Shown: positions 7,801 to 15,725 of the stretch, piece after piece | How positions within the stretch are numbered: position 1 is the first letter of the stretch | Layout: each line of letters begins with the position of its first letter | DNA from: Chloroflexota bacterium | Lineage (GTDB): Bacteria; Chloroflexota; Dehalococcoidia; Lucifugimonadales; UBA3495 | Length of the DNA stretch: 63,361 nucleotides | Assembly (NCBI GenBank): GCA_009840165.1 | Contig: VXOG01000108.1 | Location: forward strand, 1 to 63,361 | Direction of reading: 5' to 3' | Made by a program: the position numbers and the translations under genes | Notes under the pieces: generated by a model | The model's input: the letters and a program-made list of their open reading frames with translations, nothing else | What the model was told of the DNA's origin: nothing | Databases searched by the model: none

Positions 7801-10092
7801 CTAACCGGCCGCTACGCCATCGGTCAGTATGATTCCTGAATCCAGCAGGGCTTGGTAGCGGCTTCCCAAACCATGTTCATCCAGAATCTCCAGGGCGTGG
7901 GAACCGGGCTTGGGCGCGGGTATGCCCGGGCGCACCGGGGTGCGGGACAGTCGCGGCGCGGGGCCGCAGGTGGTAACCGACCCCAACTCATCGTGCTCCC
8001 GGGTGATGCTGAGTCCGTGGGACTCCACCCAGGGGTCGGTCATCAGCTCTCTCACGTTGGTGATAACCCGCTGCGCCCCGATGCCGGCAGCGGCGAGTCG
8101 TTCCACCCAGAATGCCACGCTGTTCCCCTGGAACCGCTCCTCCAGCGAGGAGGCCAAGGCGTCCCCGCGGAGGGAGTCTATTCCGGACAGTCCATCCAAG
8201 GCCGACAGTCCCGACAGGGCTGATTCCGGCGCCCCAATAAAGAGCCAGCCGTCACTCGCCTGGTAGGCTCGATGCAACGGGCCGCTTCCCAGAGCGTCCT
8301 GGCCGCCGGTCTCATTCCACTCCTTGCCCTCGTACATCTGCATAAAAGGCGATTGCAGCGTCATGGCGGTGTAGGCCAGGGCCGAGTCGATGTGCTGGCC
8401 TTCTCCGGTGCGCTGCCGGTGCAGCAGGGCCAAGGCCACCCCGTAGGCGCCCATGAAACCCGTGCCGTAGTCGTTCACCGGGTTGGGTTGAGACTCGGGC
8501 GCTCCGTCGCCGCCGAAGCGACGGGTCATGCCGGCGGTGGCCTGGGCAAACCCCTCGTGGCCCGGGCGCTCCGCCCAAGGGCCGACGTGCCCGTAGGCGT
8601 TCAATGATGCGTATATAATGTCGGGCTTGCGCTGTTTCACCTCTTCGTATCCCAGGCCTAATCTCTCCAGACTGCCGGCACGGTAGTTCTGGGCCACCAC
8701 GTCGGCATCCTCCAGCAGCTTCCAGAAAACTTCACGACCCTCTTCAGATCTCAGGTCCAACAAGATACTGCGCTTGCCCCGGTTGATGTCGTTATGCCGG
8801 GCCACGGTGGAACCGCGCCTGGGGTTGTCTATCTTGATGACGTTGGCCCCGTACTCGGCCAACGTCCGGCCCATGGTCGGGCCGGCCAGGATTATGCACA
8901 GGTCCAGCACCTTCACGCCGTCCAGAGCAGCTCGCATGGTGTCTTCGTGTGTAGGTGTCCCGGAAGTTGGTGCCTCCGGGACCGGGCGAGGCTTCAACTC
9001 AGCCAGAATTTCTTCCCGATGCTGGTCGGGTATGGGGGCGGGGCCGCGCACCTTGCCCGGCGTCATGGACATCCGGGCGTTGATTCCCGGCTGAAGCATC
9101 TTGCCGTATTTGGGATCTTCAACCTCCACGACCATCTGCGAGGCCCGCGCGTGGGGATGGTCAAACCACTCGGCGCTGGTGCGGCAGACCGCTCCTTCGC
9201 TGCCCGCCTCAGCGATCAGGTCTTCCCATTCCTGCGCGGTACGAGTCAGGAAGAGATCCCGAATCCTCCGCTCGGCTTCAGCGCGGAATTGTGCGTCGCC
9301 CAGTAGATGGTCGAAGTCAGTAAGACCTTCGTCATCCCACGGTGTGATCCCGGCCGCCTCGACGAACTGGCGGAAATTATTGTTGCCGGGGCCGCCAAAG
9401 CGCACGTACTGGCCGTCGCTGCACTGGAAGATGCCGCCCCACAGCTCGCCGAGCGTGGGAGTCGCTGGCGGAGCGTTGTGCACCCGGACTCCGAAGCGCC
9501 CGATGGACTGGAACATGCTGTCAAACAGGGGGACTTCTATGCGCTGCCCCACACCATCGCGCTCCCGGGCATTGAGGGCGACGGTGATAGCCACCACCGA
9601 CTGGAAGGCCCCATAGACCGAGGCGATGGGAATGGCCGTGTAAACCGGGCGTGGACTATCGGAGTTGGAAGGCCGGAAGGTGGCCGACGCTGCTCCGATA
9701 ATGCCTTCGTAAGCCGGCATGGCCGCCCTGGGATCGTCTGCCGCAAATCCCGGTATGGAGCAGTACACCAGGCGGGGGTTGGCGCGAGTCATTTCTTCGG
9801 GCCCCAGCTCCAGCCGGTCCATGGTCCCGGGCCGGAAGTTCTCGATCACCACGTCGGCGCTCTCTATGAGGGACCGAGCAATGGCCGCGTCGCCTGTCCG
9901 TTTGAGGTCCAGGGTTATGCTGCGTTTGCCCCGATTCCAGGTGGAGTTGGCCGGAGTTTCCCAGCGAGGCCCACCGGGAGGGTCAATCCGCACCACGTCG
10001 GCGCCTTGATCCGCCAGCAACATTCCCGCCAGCGGTCCCGAAATATACTGCCCGAAGTCTATTACCCGAATGTGTTCCAGCGCTCCCGCCAT
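7801..10092 (-). CDS. tandem-fused CaiB/BaiF family CoA transferase
   Basis: A 763-residue protein made of two consecutive class III CoA-transferase units: residues 1 to about 380, and about 388 to the end. Each begins with the typical strand-helix-strand start (IRVIDFGQYISGPLAGMLLADQGADV; VKVLDLCIILAGPTMGRTLAEYGANV) and carries NRGKRSI. The first half keeps the catalytic Asp at about 191 (VPLFDSM). In the second half the equivalent site reads SALAYTAM, with no Asp, so it may be structural. Family members normally work as interlaced dimers of about 400-residue chains; here the dimer may be covalent. It would move CoA between carboxylic acids and feed acid catabolism. Confidence 0.9.
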   Translation of the reverse strand: MAGALEHIRVIDFGQYISGPLAGMLLADQGADVVRIDPPGGPRWETPANSTWNRGKRSITLDLKRTGDAAIARSLIESADVVIENFRPGTMDRLELGPEEMTRANPRLVYCSIPGFAADDPRAAMPAYEGIIGAASATFRPSNSDSPRPVYTAIPIASVYGAFQSVVAITVALNARERDGVGQRIEVPLFDSMFQSIGRFGVRVHNAPPATPTLGELWGGIFQCSDGQYVRFGGPGNNNFRQFVEAAGITPWDDEGLTDFDHLLGDAQFRAEAERRIRDLFLTRTAQEWEDLIAEAGSEGAVCRTSAEWFDHPHARASQMVVEVEDPKYGKMLQPGINARMSMTPGKVRGPAPIPDQHREEILAELKPRPVPEAPTSGTPTHEDTMRAALDGVKVLDLCIILAGPTMGRTLAEYGANVIKIDNPRRGSTVARHNDINRGKRSILLDLRSEEGREVFWKLLEDADVVAQNYRAGSLERLGLGYEEVKQRKPDIIYASLNAYGHVGPWAERPGHEGFAQATAGMTRRFGGDGAPESQPNPVNDYGTGFMGAYGVALALLHRQRTGEGQHIDSALAYTAMTLQSPFMQMYEGKEWNETGGQDALGSGPLHRAYQASDGWLFIGAPESALSGLSALDGLSGIDSLRGDALASSLEERFQGNSVAFWVERLAAAGIGAQRVITNVRELMTDPWVESHGLSITREHDELGSVTTCGPAPRLSRTPVRPGIPAPKPGSHALEILDEHGLGSRYQALLDSGIILTDGVAAG

Positions 10093-10215
10093 GTATCGAC
10101 TCTCCCTTCTGATTGGCCAGTAAGACTGGCTTCTTCGATTGGGCGCACGCTAACACTGTGGGTAAGTCCGGTCAACCGCCGGCACGATTCGACGACGGAC
10201 GAATCAACAGGTGGT

Positions 10216-10983
10216 TTACTCCGGCTTGAATGCTTCGTCAGGCAACTGGTACCAGAGGATGGATCCTCCGTCCAGCAATTCCTGTATCGCCCGATCGTTT
10301 TGGCGACTGGCGATGGCGGCGTAGGCGGGCAGGCCGGTAATGTGTCGCAGGTACTGGGCGTTACGCAGCGCGCGCTGAGTGTCCCTTTCGTCCGCGGTGT
10401 ACGAGGCCTCAACGGCAAGGTAGGCGGGATTGCCCTGCTGGTCCCACATCTGCATGATCAGGTCGGCGTAGTAGAAGGAGCGACGATCGCCCGGTGTGAA
10501 GGTCGGCGGAGGGTTGGAACGGAATAGTTCGCGCCGCTGCAAACCGGATATGATGTCGATGACGGTGAATCCCAGTTCCTCAGCGATTTCATCGGCGCGT
10601 TCTCGGCAGGCCCGGTAGGCTTGGTCGCCTCGCAGTTCCCCGATCGCGGTTTCCAAACGCCGGTTGGTGGCGCGCTGCTCTTCGATGAACTCATCCACTC
10701 GTTGGTTAAAGACCCGCTGCTCTTCGTTGGTGGCCTTTTGCTCTTCAATGAAGCCATCCACCCGTTCGTTGACGGCGCGCTGCTCTTCAATGAAGCCATC
10801 CACCCGTTCGTTGACGGCGCGCTGCTCTTCAATGAAGCCATCCACCCGGTTGGCGAGGGCGGCGAATCGTTCCGGCAACGCCAATAGTTCATCGCTGAGA
10901 ACGAGCCGGCGGGCTTCCGCGTAGAAAGTGGAATCTTCCCTCAGCAACCGGAGGAGGTCGTCTGATGTGTTGATGGTAGTCAT
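10216..10983 (-). CDS. coiled-coil protein with C-terminal nuclease-like domain (DUF3782-like)
   Basis: A 255-residue protein. Residues about 45-115 form a coiled coil built of 14-residue repeats of the ERVDGFIEEQRAVN type. The C-terminal part (about 120-255) has the pattern seen in small PD-(D/E)XK proteins: an aspartate in YYADLIMQMW and AVEASYT in place of the usual ExK, followed by conserved helix ALRNAQYLRHITGLPAYAAI. Related proteins are often called DUF3782/restriction-endonuclease-like, but the missing lysine makes catalysis doubtful. ATG is preceded by AGGA. The coding DNA holds 42-base tandem repeats, described separately. Confidence 0.7.
   Translation of the reverse strand: MTTINTSDDLLRLLREDSTFYAEARRLVLSDELLALPERFAALANRVDGFIEEQRAVNERVDGFIEEQRAVNERVDGFIEEQKATNEEQRVFNQRVDEFIEEQRATNRRLETAIGELRGDQAYRACRERADEIAEELGFTVIDIISGLQRRELFRSNPPPTFTPGDRRSFYYADLIMQMWDQQGNPAYLAVEASYTADERDTQRALRNAQYLRHITGLPAYAAIASRQNDRAIQELLDGGSILWYQLPDEAFKPE
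10741..10851. repeat. 42-bp tandem repeats coding coiled-coil heptads
   Basis: Two identical 42-base units (10741-10782 and 10783-10824) are followed by a partial third unit that diverges after about 25 bases. Each unit encodes exactly 14 residues (two heptads), so gain or loss of a unit keeps the reading frame. A more diverged copy lies just beyond (about 10679-10740). Confidence 0.9.
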
Positions 10984-11081
10984 GGTGAGTTCCTGATGCT
11001 ATTGATTAGATTATACGATGCCGGGGGTGCTAGAGCGCAACGGACAAAGGCATTTTCCTCACCGCTCTTCGCATCCCAAAA

Positions 11082-11110
11082 TTGACCCTCTCGGCATGGG
11101 TTACTATAAT
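11082..11110 (+). promoter_or_regulatory. sigma70-type promoter of the decarboxylase operon
   Basis: TTGACC (11082-11087), a spacer of 17 bases and TATAAT (11105-11110) make a near-consensus housekeeping promoter. Transcription would start near 11117, leaving a leader of about 80 bases before the start codon at 11197. Confidence 0.75.
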
Positions 11111-11196
11111 CGGCAAAGTCCACGGCAGTAGCGGGTCTTTGCTCAGGCAGCAGGATCCGCATTGCCAGGTACATTGCGCACGTTAGGAGAATTTTC

Positions 11197-11715
11197 ATGG
11201 TTACACAGCAGGCAGCGGTGTTGAGCCCCGAGGCTCTGATAGAGGAGTTCGAGAAGAACGGTGTTACCCACGTGGTGACCATTCCCGACAGCGAGACCAA
11301 CTATCTGTACGAGTTGATGAAGGAGCAGCCCTGGTTGGAAATCGTACCCACCGGGAGGGAAGGTGAGACCTTCGGCATCGCCCTGGGGCTGCTGGTCGCA
11401 GGCAAGACTCCGGTCGTCCTGATTCAGAACACGGGAATGATGGAATCCGGAGACTCGATCCGGGGCATGGTACTGGACGCCGGGTTCCCGCTGGTGATGG
11501 TGGTGGGCTACCGCGGCTGGAACCGCCACGGCATCATCAGCGACTCGGCGGCTCGTTACACCGAGCCTTTCCTGAACGCCTTTCGCATCAACTACTACCT
11601 GGTGGAGCAGGATGCCGACAGTACACGCATCTCCACGGCCTTTGAGGAAGCCCGGTCCACCAAGCGGCCGGTGGCCATCCTGGTGGGCGACGAATACCAC
11701 GGGTTCAACCGTTAG
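11197..11715 (+). CDS. sulfopyruvate decarboxylase-like, alpha subunit (TPP enzyme N-terminal domain)
   Basis: A 172-residue PYR-type thiamine-diphosphate domain. TIPDSETNYLYELM and PTGREGETFGIALGL contain the glutamate expected to touch the TPP pyrimidine. The chain matches ComD and the N-terminal half of phosphonopyruvate decarboxylase, and together with the next gene gives a complete two-chain enzyme. ComDE makes sulfoacetaldehyde from sulfopyruvate. In bacteria outside methanogens the real substrate may be another 3-substituted pyruvate, so the function is a family-level call. The start ATG has AGGAG upstream. Confidence 0.8.
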   Translation: MVTQQAAVLSPEALIEEFEKNGVTHVVTIPDSETNYLYELMKEQPWLEIVPTGREGETFGIALGLLVAGKTPVVLIQNTGMMESGDSIRGMVLDAGFPLVMVVGYRGWNRHGIISDSAARYTEPFLNAFRINYYLVEQDADSTRISTAFEEARSTKRPVAILVGDEYHGFNR

Positions 11716-11750
11716 GTTCCGTTCACATACCCCACCATTCCCACCTCTCC

Positions 11751-11778
11751 CGTCATTCCCGCTTTCGCGGGAATCCAG
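11751..11778. repeat. palindromic repeat, family A
   Basis: A 28-base unit CGTCATTCCCGC...GGGAATCCAG with a perfect CCCGC/GCGGG stem. It lies in the 94-base gap between the two decarboxylase subunits. The same sequence recurs near 30520, 40302, 40377, 45136, 48681, 53483 and 53557. Confidence 0.9.
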
Positions 11779-11809
11779 AGTGTCAAGATCAGCATAACGG
11801 AGGCACAGA

Positions 11810-12400
11810 ATGATTCATGCCGAGGACGTATTTCGAGTTTTCCAGGAGCACCGGGGCGACGCCATCGTGATTCCCACCGGCACATCAGGTCGCCACTGGG
11901 GGGAATTCAGCACCAACCAGAACCGGGACCTGAACATGGGCGGCGCAATGGGCCAGACCACATCGGCGGCCCTGGGCCTGGCCCTGGGACTTCCCGATGA
12001 AAAGGTGGTGCTGTTCGATTCTGAAGGCGCGCTTTTGATGAACATGGGGATACTGGTCACCATTGCCGGCAAAAAGCCGGAAAACCTGTGCCACATCCTG
12101 TTGGACAATGAGTGCTATGCCACCACCGGAGGGCAGCCGGTTCCCAACGCGCAAGAGATCAACTACGCCGGAGTGGCAAAGGAATCCGGTTATGCTTCCG
12201 CCTACAGCTTTGAGGACCTGGAAGAATTCGCCACCAACGTGGAGGAAATCATGCAGGCCACCGGCCCGGTATTCGTCGCCATCAAGGTGGTGCCGGAGGT
12301 TGAGAACGAGCCAATAGGCCTGCGCGTGCGCCCTCCGACCCGCAGCCGCGCCGAAACCATCCGGGACTTGCAGTCGGAGTTGGGCATCAGCGCCGATTAG
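11810..12400 (+). CDS. sulfopyruvate decarboxylase-like, beta subunit (TPP-binding domain)
   Basis: A 196-residue PP-type TPP domain. The metal/pyrophosphate motif runs from Asp70 (FDSEGALLMNMG) to Asn100 (LLDNECYATTGG), about 30 residues apart as in the family. It corresponds to ComE and the C-terminal half of phosphonopyruvate decarboxylase. It follows the alpha subunit, separated only by a palindromic repeat, and should form the active heteromer with it. A terminator hairpin follows at 12458. Confidence 0.82.
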   Translation: MIHAEDVFRVFQEHRGDAIVIPTGTSGRHWGEFSTNQNRDLNMGGAMGQTTSAALGLALGLPDEKVVLFDSEGALLMNMGILVTIAGKKPENLCHILLDNECYATTGGQPVPNAQEINYAGVAKESGYASAYSFEDLEEFATNVEEIMQATGPVFVAIKVVPEVENEPIGLRVRPPTRSRAETIRDLQSELGISAD

Positions 12401-12418
12401 CGCCAGGAGTTTTATGCG

Positions 12419-12441
12419 CTTGGGCGAAACGTTCGTCCAAG
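12419..12441. other. small hairpin after decarboxylase operon
   Basis: CTTGG(G)CGAA and TTCG(T)CCAAG face each other across a three-base loop. It is short and has no T run, so it may only stabilise the 3' end. Confidence 0.45.
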
Positions 12442-12457
12442 TGTTCAGGAGAAATGT

Positions 12458-12498
12458 AACGGGCCGACGCCGGCGTGGTTGCCGGTGGTCGGCCCGTT
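12458..12498. terminator. inverted-repeat terminator between convergent genes
   Basis: AACGGGCCGAC (12458-12468) and GTCGGCCCGTT (12488-12498) form an 11-bp perfect stem with a 19-base loop. It lies between the decarboxylase operon (+) and the thiolase gene (-), so it could serve both. It lacks a clear T run. Confidence 0.6.
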
Positions 12499-12539
12499 GC
12501 TACGAGTTGCCCTGAATCTTTACGCCGCTGCCGGCGTCA

Positions 12540-13856
12540 TCACGAGGGGTATTTGCCCAGCATCAGCCAGCCGCCGCTGCTGGGCGTTGAGAAGGCGCAC
12601 AGGGCGGTTTCGGCCCGCACGGTCACCTGGCGGTCGCCAGCCGTGCCCCGCAGTTGCTCGATGCTGTCGGTGTACATGGCGGTGCGGGTGCGACCGTTGC
12701 CCAGGTTGCCGCCGCTGGAACTGAAGGGATGGGGGCCCTTGACGGTGATGTCACCGGCGTAGAACGATAAAGCCTCGCCCCGCTTGACCCCGTGCCACTG
12801 GAAGCCCTCCAGGAAGAACTGGGTCATTATGGAATAGCCGTCGTAGGGGTTGAATATGTCCACGTCGGCGGGGCCCAGGCCGGCGCCCTCATACATGCGG
12901 GCGGCCTGCCGGTCGGTCCACATCTCCATCTCGTCCAGGTCGGGCTGCGTGGTTCGGAACCGGAAGTTGTGCTGGGAGTGGTTAAGTACGTACACGGGCT
13001 GGGATTTCATATCCTGCGCTCGCTCGGAGGTGGTGAACAAGTAGGCCGCCGAGGCGTTGACGGGGCGGTCGCAGTCCCAGATGCGCAGGGGGTTCAGGAT
13101 TGGCCGGGAGCCGATGTAGTCTTCCACCGATATGGGTTGGATGTTGTGGGTGGCGTTGTACCCCCAAGGGGTGAGCATCCCGTTCTTGTGCTGGTTGATG
13201 ACGAAGGGGGCAAGGTCCTCATGCACGCCGCCGTACTTCATCAGGTACTGGCGGTGAGGGAAGATGTTGATGAAGTCGTTGCCACCGTGGTTGCCCCAGG
13301 GGACGGTCCACTGGCGCGCTCCCCGAGCGTAGTCCTCGGCATTCTCGCCGCCCCGCCGGTAGCGGCCTTCCAGGTTGCCGGTGGGATAGATGACCAGACA
13401 GGTGGAGCAAACGCCGTCGCCCACAGCCTGGGAGGCCATGCCCACCATCTCGCCGATGGTCGGCACCCCGGTGGGGGCAAATTTGACGTTCTTGAAGCCC
13501 ATGGTATCGATGAGCCACTGGGCGTTGATCAAGGTCAGGCCGTACTCGGAGTCGTAGGGCGGGTCGAAGTAGGGTCGGGGCGCCCACTGGGAGGCGGTGC
13601 CGCCGCTGCCGCCGGCGATGTGGCTGTCGCAGCACACGATGCCGTCCACCTGATCGATGGTGACGCCAGCCTGCTCCATGGCCTTTTCGCAGGCCAAGAT
13701 AGTGTAAGCCCCCAGGGATTCTTCCAGCTTCGTTTCATCCCACCGCCGGTCCACCGGCGAATGGCCATATCCGACAATGGCCACCTTGCCCCGGTGTTCC
13801 CACACACCCAGGCCATCCTGGTCCCTGCGCCACTGGAAGTCATTGCTGCTGGTCAT
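12540..13856 (-). CDS. thiolase-family protein (non-decarboxylating, SCP2-like)
   Basis: A 438-residue thiolase-fold protein that starts with KVAIVGYGHSPVDRRW and carries LEESLGAYTILACEKAMEQAGVTIDQVDGI, the usual thiolase N-terminal layout. The region where thiolases have the nucleophilic cysteine reads APTGVPTIGEMV and lacks Cys. The C-terminal motif is SSSGGNLGNGR rather than the usual NPSGG...GHP. It is therefore probably a DUF35-paired acyl-CoA lyase/thiolase-like enzyme of steroid or fatty acid side-chain metabolism, or a non-catalytic partner. The start at MTSSND has AAGGACGG upstream. Its partner DUF35 gene precedes it. Confidence 0.82.
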   Translation of the reverse strand: MTSSNDFQWRRDQDGLGVWEHRGKVAIVGYGHSPVDRRWDETKLEESLGAYTILACEKAMEQAGVTIDQVDGIVCCDSHIAGGSGGTASQWAPRPYFDPPYDSEYGLTLINAQWLIDTMGFKNVKFAPTGVPTIGEMVGMASQAVGDGVCSTCLVIYPTGNLEGRYRRGGENAEDYARGARQWTVPWGNHGGNDFINIFPHRQYLMKYGGVHEDLAPFVINQHKNGMLTPWGYNATHNIQPISVEDYIGSRPILNPLRIWDCDRPVNASAAYLFTTSERAQDMKSQPVYVLNHSQHNFRFRTTQPDLDEMEMWTDRQAARMYEGAGLGPADVDIFNPYDGYSIMTQFFLEGFQWHGVKRGEALSFYAGDITVKGPHPFSSSGGNLGNGRTRTAMYTDSIEQLRGTAGDRQVTVRAETALCAFSTPSSGGWLMLGKYPS

Positions 13857-13888
13857 AGTCCGTCCTTTTTTCGCTTTTTTGCGCAGCC

Positions 13889-13981
13889 TGTCATTGCGAG
13901 CGCAGCGTGCCAATCTCTATGGCGAGGGAGACGATGCTCCGGCAACGGGATTGCCACGTCGCTTCGCTCATCGCAATGACA
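13889..13981. repeat. paired palindromic repeat, family B
   Basis: TGTCATTGCGA at the left end and TCGCAATGACA at the right end are exact inverted repeats 93 bases apart, with inner GGCAATCTC-like and GGGATTGCC words also facing each other. A second copy lies at 59813-59899. It separates the DUF35 and thiolase genes. Confidence 0.85.
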
Positions 13982-13997
13982 AATTGGGTAAACGTGG

Positions 13998-14408
13998 CTA
14001 ATCCACCACCCGCCACTCGTGTATCAACTGTCCGGGAGCCACTTCCTCGAAGGTAACCTCCACAGCCGCTCCCAGCGGGACCTCGTAGGGCGGAGTCCCT
14101 GGCAGGTTGGAGTAGAAGTTGACCGTGGGATCCTGGTCCAGCGTCACTAAGGCCAGGTTGTAGGGCTGGTCGGGCATCCGGCGGTTGAGACGGCCATCCT
14201 CGATGACGATGTAGGCGGCGATGTGGCCCTTGCCTTCCACCTCTACCCACTCCACACCTTCGGCGTCGTCGCACACTTCGCAGTCCGCCCGGGGAGGGTA
14301 CTGGAGCTTGTCGCAGCCGATGCAGTTCTGGAGAATCAGGCGTTGTTCGTTCACCGCGTCCCAGAAGGGCTGGCTCAGTTCATCGGGTACCGGGATTACC
14401 TTTGGCAT
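13998..14408 (-). CDS. DUF35 OB-fold/zinc-ribbon protein (thiolase partner)
   Basis: A 136-residue protein. The rubredoxin-like zinc ribbon uses C29-x2-C32 and C43-x2-C46, and an OB-fold follows (GHIAAYIVIED to the C-terminus). DUF35 proteins bind thiolases or hydroxyacyl-CoA lyases and help bind acyl-CoA. The gene lies just upstream of the thiolase-like gene on the same strand, separated by a palindromic repeat, so the two very probably form a complex. Confidence 0.88.
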   Translation of the reverse strand: MPKVIPVPDELSQPFWDAVNEQRLILQNCIGCDKLQYPPRADCEVCDDAEGVEWVEVEGKGHIAAYIVIEDGRLNRRMPDQPYNLALVTLDQDPTVNFYSNLPGTPPYEVPLGAAVEVTFEEVAPGQLIHEWRVVD

Positions 14409-14583
14409 AACTCGTCTCCAACAATTTCGTTTCGGGCCATGCCATTATAAAACAACTTGGGGATTGGCGACGTGATCATGTCGTAACGGCAGGCACGTGC
14501 GAAGTAGCGGTATGATTATGCCTTCATAAAAATCGTTTAAGCCATTCATATCGCATCGGTTCGGGAACAAATGAGGTGAATGA

Positions 14584-15681
14584 ATGTTTACCCAACTAAC
14601 CCAGGTGTCTCCTCACGCGCGCCGGCGCTTGCGGTTGCTGGCCTCGCTGGTGACCGCTGCGGGTCTGCTGGTGATCGGTTGGCACTTGCTGGTGGTGCTG
14701 ATACCGCTCATGGTAAGCGCCATTGCAGCAGCATTGCTAATGCCGGTGATGCGGTTGGCCGACCGGTCGCCGCTGGCCCGCAGGTTTCCGAATGCGAACA
14801 GACTGATCATAGCGACTGCCGCGTCCTTGCTGGCGGTTATCGCGGTTTTGGCGGTACTGGGACTGGCGACGTATGCACTGATCGGTGGCGCGAGGACTTT
14901 CATAGAGGCGGTTCCCGCTCTGGGCGAGGAGAGCAAAGGAGCGCTTGAGAACATTGAGGCGGCGTACCGTGAAAAGGTGCCGGCCAGTATTCAAGAGGTC
15001 TTGAACCCTCGTCTCGAAGAGTACCGCGACACTCTCTTGAATTCCGGTTTTTCCGCCCTGGAACGAGTCGCCGGCCTACTGCAAAGCAATGTATCACAGA
15101 TGATCGCCATCATCGCTACCCCAGTAGCGATTTTCCAGATGCTCTACCAGCCAAAGGCGTTGACGGACGCGCTGCGCCAACTCGTTCCCGGTCCGATGCG
15201 CGAGGACCTGGCTGAAATGGGGAGACTGGCCGGCAGGACTATAGTAGCGTACATCCACGTGCAGTTGTTCGGCGCCATATTCGTCGGCGGTTTGATCTGG
15301 CTGCTTTACTGGTCCGTGGGCATTGAACTGGCGCTGCCGCTGGGTATGCTGGCCGCATTCACAGAGTTGGTGCCCATAATCGGCTCCACCGTTTTCATCC
15401 TGGTCGCGGGCATCGCAGTAGCGCTGACCGACTTGCAGAAACTGCCACTGGCAGTCGCGTTTTTTATCCTGGTTCAAGTGGTGTACGGCGGCATCGTTTT
15501 CCCGAGGTTGCAAGGGCAAGCCCTCGGACTACACCCGGTGATTCTCGTTGTTACGCTTGCCGTCTTCAGCGTGTTTTTCGGGATCCTGGGAGCGCTGGTA
15601 GCCGCACCGATTACCGGGGCAACCTATCGAGTTTTGCAGTACGCCCGTGAAGAGTGGAACAACGCAGAAACACCAGCCTGA
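14584..15681 (+). CDS. AI-2E/PerM family membrane permease
   Basis: A 365-residue integral membrane protein of the UPF0118 family. There are two to three N-terminal membrane helices (LRLLASLVTAAGLLVIGWHL; VLIPLMVSAIAAALLMPVM; a third after NANR), a long amphipathic central segment (about 105-190), and four to five C-terminal helices (FVGGLIWLLYWSVGIEL onwards). The family includes the AI-2 exporter TqsA and Na+/H+ antiporter-like members; the transported solute here is unknown. GAGGTG sits seven bases before the ATG. It is transcribed alone, convergent with the aminotransferase. Confidence 0.87.
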   Translation: MFTQLTQVSPHARRRLRLLASLVTAAGLLVIGWHLLVVLIPLMVSAIAAALLMPVMRLADRSPLARRFPNANRLIIATAASLLAVIAVLAVLGLATYALIGGARTFIEAVPALGEESKGALENIEAAYREKVPASIQEVLNPRLEEYRDTLLNSGFSALERVAGLLQSNVSQMIAIIATPVAIFQMLYQPKALTDALRQLVPGPMREDLAEMGRLAGRTIVAYIHVQLFGAIFVGGLIWLLYWSVGIELALPLGMLAAFTELVPIIGSTVFILVAGIAVALTDLQKLPLAVAFFILVQVVYGGIVFPRLQGQALGLHPVILVVTLAVFSVFFGILGALVAAPITGATYRVLQYAREEWNNAETPA

Positions 15682-15725
15682 AACACGAGGCGCGGAGACG
15701 CCACCGACTGCCGGACCGAGGACCG

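Noticed and set aside
10679-10870. CRISPR-like direct repeats
   Set aside because: Units abut without spacers and encode a coiled coil.
12792-13979. 395-codon frame opposite the thiolase gene
   Set aside because: Opposite strand of a conserved gene; composition is reverse-frame noise.
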